Assembly: GCF_947500045.1 (NCBI RefSeq)
Contig: NZ_CANMQQ010000007.1
Location: forward strand, 167,232 to 231,231
Length of the DNA stretch: 64,000 nt
Reading direction: 5' to 3'
From: an uncultured Ruegeria sp.
Lineage (GTDB): Bacteria; Pseudomonadota; Alphaproteobacteria; Rhodobacterales; Rhodobacteraceae
Shown here: positions 16,021-23,878 of the stretch, one piece after another
Layout of the letters: each line of letters opens with the position of its first letter
Numbering within the stretch: position 1 is the stretch's first letter
The notes under the pieces: generated by a model
The model's input: only the letters and a program-made list of their open reading frames with translations
Told to the model about the DNA's origin: nothing
Databases searched by the model: none
Position numbers and translations under genes: made by a program

Positions 16021-16887
16021 ATGAGTGTTGCGCCCAAACGCCCCAAAGGGCCTCCGTTGAATGCCATGCGCGCCTTTGAGGCTGCAGCGCGGCATGTCAG
16101 CTTTGCCGCTGCGGCAGACGAGTTGAACGTGACGCCCGGAGCGATTTCGCAGCATATCAAAACACTTGAAAGCTGGGCGGGCGCGCCGCTATTTCGCCGC
16201 AACGCTCAGGGCGTCGCGTTGACCAACGCGGGCGCTTCTTTGGAAGCAAGCTTCTCCTCCGCCTTCGACGGGCTGGCCGATGCCGCGCGCGCGTTACGCA
16301 ATCTCAAGCCCAACGCGGACTTTCACATCGCAGCCTTGCCGTCCGTCGCTCAGCTGTGGTTGCCGAAGAAGTTGAGCAAGGTCAGGGCCCGGTTTCCTGA
16401 GATCAACTTTTCAGTCACTGCGATGGAGCACCCGCCAAGCCTGTCGCGGGAACTGTTCGACCTGGCTATTTTCATCGGCGTTCCCGACCAGGCAGACACT
16501 CAGATCCCCATCTGCGCTGATGAAATCATTCCGGTTTGCTCCCCAGCTCTTTTGGATCGAGTGGACACTCTCGATTCCATGACCTTGCTCCACGACCAGA
16601 CATGGGCCGATGACTGGAGCATTTGGGCCAAGGCGACTGGCGTACCTCTGAGGGAGTTCCAAAACGGTCCCCATTTCTCGCTCTACAGTTTGGCGGTTGA
16701 GGAGGCGAAGGCGGGCGCTGGAGCTTTGATGGGGCACTTGTGTTTGGTCGAAGATGCACTAGTTAACAATGCACTCAAACCGGCAAGCGATCACTCTTGC
16801 AACACCGGTCGCTTCCTTTTTTGCCAGATACCAGAGTCCTCCAGGCAGAGGGCCGAAACCCACCAAGTCGTGTCTTTGCTTTCGTAA
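16021..16887 (+). CDS. LysR-family regulator of the GcvA type
   Basis: I start at ATG 16021 (MSVAPKRPKGPPLNAMRAF); the frame extends upstream to 15964 but crosses the palindrome. The N-terminal helix-turn-helix (HVSFAAAADELNVTPGAISQHIKTLE) and the segments FRRNAQGVALTNAG are typical of GcvA-like LysR proteins. The effector domain follows to about residue 255. The last 30 residues, after LKPASDH, do not resemble the usual ending of the family, so a 3' frameshift is possible. It probably regulates the divergent SHMT-like gene. Confidence 0.85.
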   Translation: MSVAPKRPKGPPLNAMRAFEAAARHVSFAAAADELNVTPGAISQHIKTLESWAGAPLFRRNAQGVALTNAGASLEASFSSAFDGLADAARALRNLKPNADFHIAALPSVAQLWLPKKLSKVRARFPEINFSVTAMEHPPSLSRELFDLAIFIGVPDQADTQIPICADEIIPVCSPALLDRVDTLDSMTLLHDQTWADDWSIWAKATGVPLREFQNGPHFSLYSLAVEEAKAGAGALMGHLCLVEDALVNNALKPASDHSCNTGRFLFCQIPESSRQRAETHQVVSLLS

Positions 16888-17196
16888 ACCACCAGAAAGC
16901 CGTCATTCGCTCGTCGTGCAGCATCCGTCTCTTTGGGCTCGCTCCTGTCTTTCTCTGCGCTATTGATGAGCGGCTGGTCGCAGCCCAAACTTGCCGTTCA
17001 ATTGTGACGCGCCGCTCTGAATGCTGCATGTGCGAGGATTTCCAACCATTCCAGCGAAAGCGGACCTTCAACCGGTCCCGAGTACTCTTGCTGATGCTGC
17101 AAGCTGCACCAGAGGCAGCGAAGCGCAGAAAGTAGACTTTGCAAAGTCGAGCGCACTGCCGTTCACAAACGCTAGAAAATCGAATTCGATGCCGCG
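16888..17196. repeat. intergenic stretch with dispersed repeat motifs
   Basis: No gene is seen. It contains AAAGCCGTCATTCG (16896-16909), AAAGCGGACCTTC (17057-17069), and at 17116-17149 an element whose reverse complement matches 21547-21580 at 31 of 34 positions. These look like remnants of one dispersed noncoding repeat family. Confidence 0.6.
17116..17149 (-). repeat. 34-bp element with an inverted partner at 21547-21580
   Basis: The reverse complement of 17116-17149 matches 21547-21580 at 31 of 34 positions, including CTTTGCAAAGTCTACTTTCT in both. Both lie in noncoding gaps. Confidence 0.8.
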
Positions 17197-19047
17197 TTAC
17201 TCGGGCAGCCCTGCCGCGCGTAACCCATCTTGAAAGCGGCTTTGTCCAATTGGGTCAGTAATCTGAATAAAGCTCGTGGAAATGCTTGCATCAGGCATCC
17301 GCTCCAAGATTGCTGCCACCACCAATGCGGCCTTTTCGGCTTCTCCAAGTTGACCATAGGCGGCTGCACGCCACCACAGGTTCCCGATGAAACGCGGGTT
17401 CTTGGCGCGAGATATCTCTAGATGCTCCAGCGCTTCTTCATATCGACCTTGAAGGTAAATTGCTTGCCCCAACAACTGGTCCGCCAGCCAACTGTGAAAT
17501 GGATTCAAGCGAACGGAAAGGCTAAGCAATTCTTCGGCCTCTGCTCCGCGACCCAGAAAGATCAATGCCAGTGCCGACCGGGTTAGCAGGTGCGGATGCG
17601 CCGGTTCGAGTTCCATCGCGCGCCTGAACTCTACAAGGGCACCTTCGTAGTCGCGCAGGTTCAGTAATGCTTGCGCCAAGACCTGGCGTGAATACCAATC
17701 GTTGGGTTCAAGGCGCACGACTTCCTTCCCAATTTCAAGCCCGTTCTCAAGCGCAATTTTTGGGTCTTTTGCGATACGAAAGTACCCGGTTTGTGTCTCG
17801 ACGAAGCCCAACAGCGCTTTGGCTCGAACAAAGTTTGGATCTAAAGCGAGCGCTTCACTGGCCAAGGCGCGCGCTCTGCTGAACGAGGCGGGTGTGTTCA
17901 CCCAACTTGCCTCGTCCGCGCGCGCCCACAACAAAAAGGCTTCTGGGTTCTCCGTAAAGCGGTGCCGGTCCTGCACGCGTTCAAGATCTTCGGAAAATTG
18001 CTGAGCCAATTCTGTCACAAGCGCATCCTGGAGTTCAAAGACGTCTTCGGATGCTCGTTCTATGCGGCCACTCCACATTATTCGCCCGGACAACGTATCG
18101 ATCAGTTCGACGTCGACGCGCATTTGATCGCCTGATCGTCTCAGCGAACCGCGCACAACGTGAGCAACGCCCAATTCTTCTGCTACGGTCGCGGGGCTAG
18201 CGTTCTGGTCGCGGTATCGCTCTGTCGAACTGCTCGCAATCACGAACAGTCCGTTAACCTGTGCGAGAGTACGGGTCAAATCCTCACTCACCGCTTTTGC
18301 CAGCAGGGTGTCTTCTTCGGCACTGGTCAGTGTCTGAAAGGGAAGGACTGCAACGGATGGTTTGTCAGGAAGATCGAGTTGCATCCTTTCAAGTGCCGCT
18401 GCTTCCACCTCGCCGTGCCGCAAACGGTCCCAAGCGGTCAAGCCTAAGGTGAGCAGAGCCAACAAAACAAAACCTGCTGAAACTGGCTTCAATAAACGCC
18501 ATTTGCTTGTGCCTAGTGCAGGAGGCCGAGAGTCTGTGCTGGACTCCACAACGTTAAAGACACGAACCGGTCGGGCGATATTTTTTACTTGGATTTCTCC
18601 AAGATCTTGCAGCGTGACATCCAGCTTGTCCCGGATTTGATCGCGTGCCGAGCGTGAGATTGCTATACCGCCGGGCTCGGCCAAGGCCTCAATCCTGGCA
18701 GCAACGTTGATACCATCTCCGTGAAGGTCATCCCCCTCGACTATGACGTCACCCAGATTAATTCCGATTCTGAACGTAAGCTCACTATGGTTGGAAAAGT
18801 TCTTTTGAATTGACGCTGCGCATTCGACGGCCTCGACGACAGAGGCAAACTCGGCCAGATAACCGTCCCCCATAGTTTTGAACAAACGTCCGCGATGCCG
18901 TTCGAGAGCAGGGGCTATGATTTCATCAAACGCTGCGTTCAAAAGCGCTCTTGTGCCGGTCTCGTCGTGCTCAATCAGCGAGGAATACCCGACTACGTCG
19001 GCCGCGAGTATCGCGGCAAGCCGACGCTCTACTCGGTCCTCAGTCAT
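17197..19047 (-). CDS. class III adenylate cyclase with TolB-like domain and TPR repeats
   Basis: The 616-residue protein begins with a class III nucleotide cyclase domain (about 1-170). Metal-binding aspartates are Asp17 (ILAADVVGYS) and Asp61 (KTMGDGYLAEF); Lys57 fits adenine selection, and the transition-state region is GINVAARIEAL. A membrane helix follows at about 185-205. A TolB/FlgO-like domain starts with SVAVLPFQTLTS and is followed by TPR repeats with the pattern W-x-x-x-L-G-x-A and A-L-x-L-D-P. The cytoplasmic cyclase would make cAMP under control of the distal domains. Three other proteins in the window share the TolB/TPR or TPR output. Confidence 0.9.
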   Translation of the reverse strand: MTEDRVERRLAAILAADVVGYSSLIEHDETGTRALLNAAFDEIIAPALERHRGRLFKTMGDGYLAEFASVVEAVECAASIQKNFSNHSELTFRIGINLGDVIVEGDDLHGDGINVAARIEALAEPGGIAISRSARDQIRDKLDVTLQDLGEIQVKNIARPVRVFNVVESSTDSRPPALGTSKWRLLKPVSAGFVLLALLTLGLTAWDRLRHGEVEAAALERMQLDLPDKPSVAVLPFQTLTSAEEDTLLAKAVSEDLTRTLAQVNGLFVIASSSTERYRDQNASPATVAEELGVAHVVRGSLRRSGDQMRVDVELIDTLSGRIMWSGRIERASEDVFELQDALVTELAQQFSEDLERVQDRHRFTENPEAFLLWARADEASWVNTPASFSRARALASEALALDPNFVRAKALLGFVETQTGYFRIAKDPKIALENGLEIGKEVVRLEPNDWYSRQVLAQALLNLRDYEGALVEFRRAMELEPAHPHLLTRSALALIFLGRGAEAEELLSLSVRLNPFHSWLADQLLGQAIYLQGRYEEALEHLEISRAKNPRFIGNLWWRAAAYGQLGEAEKAALVVAAILERMPDASISTSFIQITDPIGQSRFQDGLRAAGLPE

Positions 19048-19393
19048 AAATGTCGCCCAATTCGGCCATACCTAATAATTGCCGAATATCGACTGGAATG
19101 CACGTCTATCCTTTAAGTTGCCTGCACAAAATTAAAACTGAGCTATGAACTCCGAAAAAACTATCTTTTGTTTCAATCAACTTGTTCGTCTTTGAGTTGA
19201 GACTGTGATTGTCAACACCCTTGCAGCGAACGATAGGCGTGACTTTCAATGTCCGGTTCGGGCTGGCTCTAGCCGGTCACGGTTGGCCAAGAGCAGTGTT
19301 GTGACGGGCAGGCAGGCGCTGCGATACCGCAAGGCGGCTGCGAGCCCTTTTTGCAAAGTTTACCGCAGCGTGGCGAAGGTCCGCTTCACCAAG
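19048..19393. other. intergenic stretch with a diverged dispersed repeat
   Basis: No gene is supported here. TTTGCAAAGTTTACC (about 19349-19363) and GAAGGTCCGCTT (19375-19386) echo the two repeat motifs found together at 17057-17149 and 21547-21747. The part next to the cyclase gene presumably holds its promoter. Confidence 0.4.
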
Positions 19394-20458
19394 TCAGGCT
19401 TCAGTATCTGATCCATGTTCGCGACCAGACTGCCGAACGAACAGTGCTTCTGGTTTGTCCAGCGCCATCTCCCAAGCGTCGGCACTCGAAGTGATGACCT
19501 CCTTGAACCCTTGCATGTTCTCAGGCTCGTCCGAGATCAAAACCCAACCACCGTCTGACACGCGACCAATCAATCGCTCCAGCACGATCAATCGATCTTT
19601 CTCAGAGAGCATGTGCAACGTACGGTCCAGAAGAAGCACATCGAATTCCCCATCGGGAACGAAAGTCCTGATGTCAGAAACGACGCCCTCAATGCTGAGG
19701 TTTTCGCGGTGTGCTGCTTCGTTCAAATCACGAATGCCATTAGGCGAGAGATCGACTCCGACAATTCGGTGCCCAAGTCGCCCGATAAATATTGCGTCGC
19801 GACCCTGGCCGCAGCCAATGTCCAATACACGCAGAGGATTCCCTGCATGTTGCTTGAAGAAATCGACAAAGAGTTGTGTTGGCTCCCCAAGTGCCTGAGG
19901 TGTCGATCCATAGAGTTTGTCGAAGTTGTACGGGATATACAGACCAAACATCTCTGTCGTCGCGTCTGACAAGTCTTCCACCAGCTCAAATCCGTTTTTT
20001 TGCAAAACCCTGGAGGACGCAGTATTGCCGTTTTCCACACCGCCAAATAATTGCACCGATTGGCCTTCGCCCTTGCACCAAGTGACCAGGCCCGCGATCA
20101 GCTCGGTCGCGTACCCCTTTCCCCAAGCCTCTTCAGAAAACAGATACCCTAAATGAACCGTTGTAAGGAATTCGGAGTCGACAAACTCGGCCAGGATCAA
20201 GAGGCCAAGCAATCTATCGCTGGCGCGATCACGAACCAGCATCACGTTGCATTCAGCGGCGCGTGATGTGATCCATTCGTCAATCGCTGGATGTGTCTCT
20301 GACATCTGCAATGGTTCAGGCAGGTGTCGTAAAACAAAGGGGGTTAAGACGTCCTTGAGTTCCTCAACTAGGGCGCTCCGTTGGTCGTTGCTGTTTATGG
20401 TCTCAGACCAACTCTCGGCCTGCATCCTTACGGTTTCAATTCTTTTGGCTTGTGTCAT
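19394..20458 (-). CDS. GNAT acetyltransferase-SAM methyltransferase fusion protein
   Basis: I start at ATG 20458 (MTQAKRIETV), preceded by GAGG, rather than at 20521. The N-terminal half (about 30-185) is a GNAT domain with LGYLFSEEAWGKGYATELIAGLV and N-T-A-S-S-R-V-L-Q-K-N-G-F, the acetyl-CoA binding and beta-bulge regions. The C-terminal half (about 195-354) is a class I methyltransferase with motif I VLDIGCGQGRDAIFIGRLGH and VGVDLS. Two modifying activities in one chain suggest sequential action on one small molecule or protein, but the substrate is unknown. A MarR gene diverges from it across a palindrome, so it may be MarR-controlled. Confidence 0.8.
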   Translation of the reverse strand: MTQAKRIETVRMQAESWSETINSNDQRSALVEELKDVLTPFVLRHLPEPLQMSETHPAIDEWITSRAAECNVMLVRDRASDRLLGLLILAEFVDSEFLTTVHLGYLFSEEAWGKGYATELIAGLVTWCKGEGQSVQLFGGVENGNTASSRVLQKNGFELVEDLSDATTEMFGLYIPYNFDKLYGSTPQALGEPTQLFVDFFKQHAGNPLRVLDIGCGQGRDAIFIGRLGHRIVGVDLSPNGIRDLNEAAHRENLSIEGVVSDIRTFVPDGEFDVLLLDRTLHMLSEKDRLIVLERLIGRVSDGGWVLISDEPENMQGFKEVITSSADAWEMALDKPEALFVRQSGREHGSDTEA

Positions 20459-20525
20459 AGCATCTGCCTCGGTGTCTTGGATCGCAAAGTCTCGGAAAGT
20501 GTCTTGACAATGCGCACGCATAGGT

Positions 20526-20544
20526 TAGTTAGTTTAACTGACTA
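20526..20544. promoter_or_regulatory. candidate MarR operator 1
   Basis: TAGTTAGTTTAACTGACTA is a palindrome with 9-bp arms, one mismatch and a single central T. It lies in the gap between the divergent fusion enzyme and marR-like gene, 15 bp before the latter's ATG. Confidence 0.6.
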
Positions 20545-20558
20545 TATAGGGTGCTTCT

Positions 20559-20990
20559 ATGAAACTGGCAAGACTGATCGAACTGGCGCACAGACAAGGC
20601 CACAGACAATGGGCAAAAGCGGGCGGGCATCTGGGGATGACCCACAGCGAGTATGAGTATCTTCGCGCCATAAAAGATCAGGAAGCCAGGAAGACCGACA
20701 AGGATGATCACGGGCAACATCTTCAAGATGTTGTTGATGAGATGGGTGTCAGAAAAGCATCCGCCAGCGCAATGGTCTTGAAGCTTGAAGAACGCGGGTT
20801 GGTCGTGCGGTTCCCGTGTCAGTACGACGCTCGCGCCCAACACATTATGTTGACCGAACAGGGGCAGACGCTGTTGTATTCTGGGGAAGAAATCTACGAG
20901 GCCGCAGCGCAGGCACTGCTTGCAGAGTTATCGGAATATGACTTCAAAGCTCTAAAAGTCGCGATTGAACAGCAACGAAACTCGGCCTGA
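20559..20990 (+). CDS. MarR-family transcriptional regulator
   Basis: The 143-residue protein has the MarR winged helix, with HLGMTHSEYEYLRAI at the start of the domain. The recognition helix is in EMGVRKASASAMVLKLEERGLVVR and the wing reaches QYDARAQHIMLTEQG. It is slightly shorter than usual at the N-terminus. Palindromes lie directly before it (20526-20544) and after it (21010-21024), and both contain an AGT[CT]AG core. It therefore probably controls itself, the divergent GNAT-methyltransferase gene and the DUF1360 gene downstream. Confidence 0.85.
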   Translation: MKLARLIELAHRQGHRQWAKAGGHLGMTHSEYEYLRAIKDQEARKTDKDDHGQHLQDVVDEMGVRKASASAMVLKLEERGLVVRFPCQYDARAQHIMLTEQGQTLLYSGEEIYEAAAQALLAELSEYDFKALKVAIEQQRNSA

Positions 20991-21009
20991 CAGCCATTTG
21001 ACCAGTAAC

Positions 21010-21024
21010 GTAAGTCAGACTTAC
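21010..21024. promoter_or_regulatory. candidate MarR operator 2
   Basis: GTAAGTCAGACTTAC is a perfect 7-bp inverted repeat around one base, 25 bp before the DUF1360 start. It shares the AGTCAG core with the palindrome at 20526-20544. Confidence 0.55.
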
Positions 21025-21048
21025 TAATTAAAATGATGGAAACACAAT

Positions 21049-21477
21049 ATGACATTCGAACTCGTACTCATGGCAACCGCTATCCACATTCTGATCTGGG
21101 AAAAGCTTCCGGAATGGGGAACATGGTTTAACACTTTCATAGCCGCATTACCGCGCCTTTTGAGTTCTCTCTATGAGCAATGGCACTGCCCATATTGTGC
21201 CGGATTCTGGATTGCGCTGGTGCTGCACGGTTTGACTGGGTTTTGGACAATCCCCGACCTCGCCTCACTGCCAGGTTACCTGGGTGTCACTGCAACGCCG
21301 GTCGGCTGGATCCTTGATGCACTTGCAACTGCGACCTTGGTATATGCTGCGATCATCGGCTTGAAGGCGATTGGCTTGCCCGCGATGAAAGCCCACATGA
21401 TGAAAGAGGATTTCATGAAATCCGCCTTCAAGGGAGAAGATGTTCAAACGGACATTGGCGTAACCGCAGCGAATTAG
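21049..21477 (+). CDS. DUF1360-like small membrane protein
   Basis: The 142-residue protein has three or four hydrophobic segments and the short motif HCPYCAGFWIAL near residue 46, the C-P-Y-C-x-G-F-W signature of DUF1360 membrane proteins. The function of this family is not known; the cysteine pair could bind a metal or form a disulfide. The gene sits behind a perfect palindrome shared in core with the upstream MarR operator, so MarR regulation is likely. Confidence 0.72.
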   Translation: MTFELVLMATAIHILIWEKLPEWGTWFNTFIAALPRLLSSLYEQWHCPYCAGFWIALVLHGLTGFWTIPDLASLPGYLGVTATPVGWILDALATATLVYAAIIGLKAIGLPAMKAHMMKEDFMKSAFKGEDVQTDIGVTAAN

Positions 21478-21764
21478 TTCTTTGTCCGCACTGCCGCCTG
21501 TGACCGGGCAGGCACGCTGCAATTGCGGCGGATCGGGTCAAACGGCTGGCTTTGCAAAGTCTACTTTCTGCGCATCGCTGTAGTTGGGGCATCTCGCAGC
21601 ATCGGTCAAAGTGGGCTCGCTGCTGACGTCGGTGCCGTTGCAGCAAAGCCCCCTGCCCCGCCAGTAGCTGATCACAAGGACGGCCCTTTACCGACATTCG
21701 ACATTTATTCAGATTTTACTAGTCGACTTCCAGAAAGCCGCCATTCGTGCACAGAGCAGCATTT
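21478..21764. repeat. intergenic stretch carrying dispersed repeats
   Basis: No gene is supported. The element at 21547-21580 is the inverted counterpart of 17116-17149 (31 of 34 matches), and AAAGCCGCCATTCG occurs at 21734-21747. The stretch is otherwise featureless. Confidence 0.6.
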
Positions 21765-22352
21765 TCAGTTGCTGAGTGACAGCATTACCTTCAAAGTGCT
21801 GTTCGAAGAAGTAAAAACACAAACGGACTGGTGAACAAGAAGCCTCGTCAACGCTCTTGCAGCAATGCTCCACTTGATCAATGTATCAGCGGCTAGGTCA
21901 GCCTTCTGTCCCACCCAACTCAGACAGGAGTTCAAAGCCTCTGTAAGCTTCTTCAATGCAGACAAAACTAGTGATTTGTTCGGCTCCTCAGCCTCTGCTT
22001 GTCCGGCGATTTCATCGACCGTCGCCCAAATTATCGCATAGTTGTCTTGTATGGAAGAGGGAAGCTCGACTTCTTCGGGCGAATTGTTTCCGCTAATCCC
22101 TAGACGACTGCTGCAGAATACTGCGGCCCGGTCTTTGTATAGCTCAGATAATGACTGCCTTACAGAAAATAGAGCTTCATTTTTCTCTATCTCTCGAGCC
22201 ACGTGTGCAGGCCCTGACTCCCAGTCTTGATCAGATAGCGTCGAAGCAATCAAACCGCTCAGTTCCCGTGGCATTGGCCTGCCATCGTAGATTGCCTTGA
22301 ACCATCGTAGCCAAAAATCCCCATACACCTTTGTCAGAATTGAAAAAGTCAT
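21765..22352 (-). CDS. hypothetical protein
   Basis: The 195-residue product, starting MTFSILTKVYGD, matches no family I recognise. It is mostly helical with no signal peptide or clear membrane segment. Two acidic/serine-rich connectors separate helices, and the second half has LSALKKLTEALNSCLSW. It lies alone between repeat-bearing gaps, has somewhat lower GC than its neighbours and has a weak ribosome site, so it may be an acquired orphan. An opposing frame at 21523-21834 looks less gene-like. Confidence 0.45.
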   Translation of the reverse strand: MTFSILTKVYGDFWLRWFKAIYDGRPMPRELSGLIASTLSDQDWESGPAHVAREIEKNEALFSVRQSLSELYKDRAAVFCSSRLGISGNNSPEEVELPSSIQDNYAIIWATVDEIAGQAEAEEPNKSLVLSALKKLTEALNSCLSWVGQKADLAADTLIKWSIAARALTRLLVHQSVCVFTSSNSTLKVMLSLSN

Positions 22353-22759
22353 CAAGGTTCTCGCGTGGTCAGTTCCGCATTGAGCCCGAGGTGGCAGATG
22401 CAGATATCCGCGATCTCTCCCTTCTTGAAGAACCCATGGCTCACACTGTACCGGGCGCGCTGCAATTCAGGTGCGGTGAACAGCTCAATCGTCGCGTTGA
22501 CATGCGCCAGATGGTGCCTCGTATGCTTTAATCTGAACCAGTCAGAGGGGGCTGCTCAGGTGGACAAGATATCGGGGCCGCTGTAATTGCTGTAGGGTAT
22601 GCACTGGACTACCGTCGCTTCTCTGATGGTCGATATGTTCAGTTTGAAACACCCGCGGTGTTGTCACATAAACCATCGCAAGTTGTCAGCAGTCGCATTT
22701 GCAACTAGGCAGCTTTGATGAGGTTGCTTGGGATGTCCATTCCATCAGAACCATACTGT
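22353..22759. other. intergenic stretch with a probable protein relic
   Basis: No intact gene is present. On the minus strand, about 22524-22370 reads HTRHHLAHVNATIELF and then FFKKGEIADICI. The pattern H-L-x-H-V-x-A-T-I-x-L-F followed by F-K-[KR]-G-E is seen in small proteins that accompany transposons in alphaproteobacteria. I treat it as a broken relic. The remainder to 22759 shows nothing clear. Confidence 0.35.
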
Positions 22760-23770
22760 CTATTCCAACTTTCTGGTGGAATGCCGGACAATCAGTTCTG
22801 CCGGTAAAAGATACGGGTCGGGAACGGTCTGACTATCCAACCAACGGACTATCGATTTGGCGGCTACCTCTCCCATTCTTGCAACTGGCAGATGGACCGT
22901 CGTGATTGCAGGAAACGTGTAGGGTGAAGAAGGCAGATCATCGATTCCGATCAGCGATACTTCTTCAGGCACGTTTATTTGTTGCCTTTGCAATTCGAAT
23001 AAAACCCCCATGGCCAAGACGTCGGAAAAGCACAGAATAGCGGTAAATGTTGTCTTAGTTCTCAGAAGGTTTTGTATTGCCGTGCTGCCGCCTTGAATCG
23101 AGATGTCAGTCTCGAACATTTGTAGTGAGTGCGCTAATTTGGCGGCCTTCAACCCCGATAGTCGCGCCTGAGTCCTATCGTTGTTCTTGACCGGTCCGTG
23201 AACCACGGCAATTTTTTGGTGACCTGATGCCAAAAGAAAATCGAGGGCAATTCGCGACGCGCTTGCGTTGTCGTAGCCGACAGTTGGCAAGTGATAATTC
23301 TCTTCAAAATACGAAGTGGCTATCACCGGAAGACGCGTTTGTTCCATCAGCTTGTCGAACTCCGGGCTGTGCGTGATACCGGAAACAATCAACGCTTCCA
23401 CACCAATATCAACCAACCCTCTTGCTTTTTCAGTTTCAATCTCGGGATCGTTAGAGGTTGTTGCAACAACAAGCGACAAACCATGCATCGCCAAGTGTTT
23501 TTCAAGTGCTGCCAGAAATCTTGAAAAGATCGCGTTATCTAGTGTCGGAACCAAGGCGCCGATGACGCGTGTCCTGCCAGAATTGATCGCACGGGCGGCA
23601 GCACTGGGCACGAAATGCAACATATCGATCACCTCCTCTACGCGCAAACGTGTCTCTTCAGAAACAGCTTTTGGAGAATTCAGAACCCGTGAAACTGTCG
23701 CAACGGAAACACCGGCGACCTTTGCCACGTCACGAAGATTGGCCCGCTTCTTTTTCGGTCGGCTTTCCAT
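22760..23770 (-). CDS. LacI-family repressor of the TMAO operon
   Basis: The start at ATG 23770 (MESRPKKKRANL) follows GAGGCGAG; the frame extends to 23794. The LacI DNA-binding domain is at about 8-60 (LRDVAKVAGVSVATVSRVLNS), followed by a periplasmic-binding-protein-like ligand domain (PTLDNAIFSRFLAALEKH, GIDDLPSSPYTFPAITTV). It is divergent from tdm, and two perfect palindromes typical of LacI operators lie between them. TMAO or a methylamine as inducer is an inference from position. Reported TMAO loci in Roseobacters are not, to my knowledge, defined by a LacI regulator. Confidence 0.88.
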   Translation of the reverse strand: MESRPKKKRANLRDVAKVAGVSVATVSRVLNSPKAVSEETRLRVEEVIDMLHFVPSAAARAINSGRTRVIGALVPTLDNAIFSRFLAALEKHLAMHGLSLVVATTSNDPEIETEKARGLVDIGVEALIVSGITHSPEFDKLMEQTRLPVIATSYFEENYHLPTVGYDNASASRIALDFLLASGHQKIAVVHGPVKNNDRTQARLSGLKAAKLAHSLQMFETDISIQGGSTAIQNLLRTKTTFTAILCFSDVLAMGVLFELQRQQINVPEEVSLIGIDDLPSSPYTFPAITTVHLPVARMGEVAAKSIVRWLDSQTVPDPYLLPAELIVRHSTRKLE

Positions 23771-23820
23771 CTCGCCTCTATGGTTTGAATACACTCTTCG
23801 TACTTTTCTAATACTTGACA

Positions 23821-23858
23821 GATGTAACTAGTTACATCAAGCTGTGTAACTAGTTACA
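23821..23858. promoter_or_regulatory. tandem LacI-type operators between lacI-like gene and tdm
   Basis: GATGTAACTAGTTACATC at 23821-23838 is a perfect 18-bp palindrome. TGTAACTAGTTACA at 23845-23858 is a perfect 14-bp one. Their centres are 22 bp apart, two helical turns, so repressor dimers would bind the same face. The central sequence TAACTAGTTA is shared by both. Confidence 0.85.
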
Positions 23859-23878
23859 TTTGCGATTCATGGAAAACA

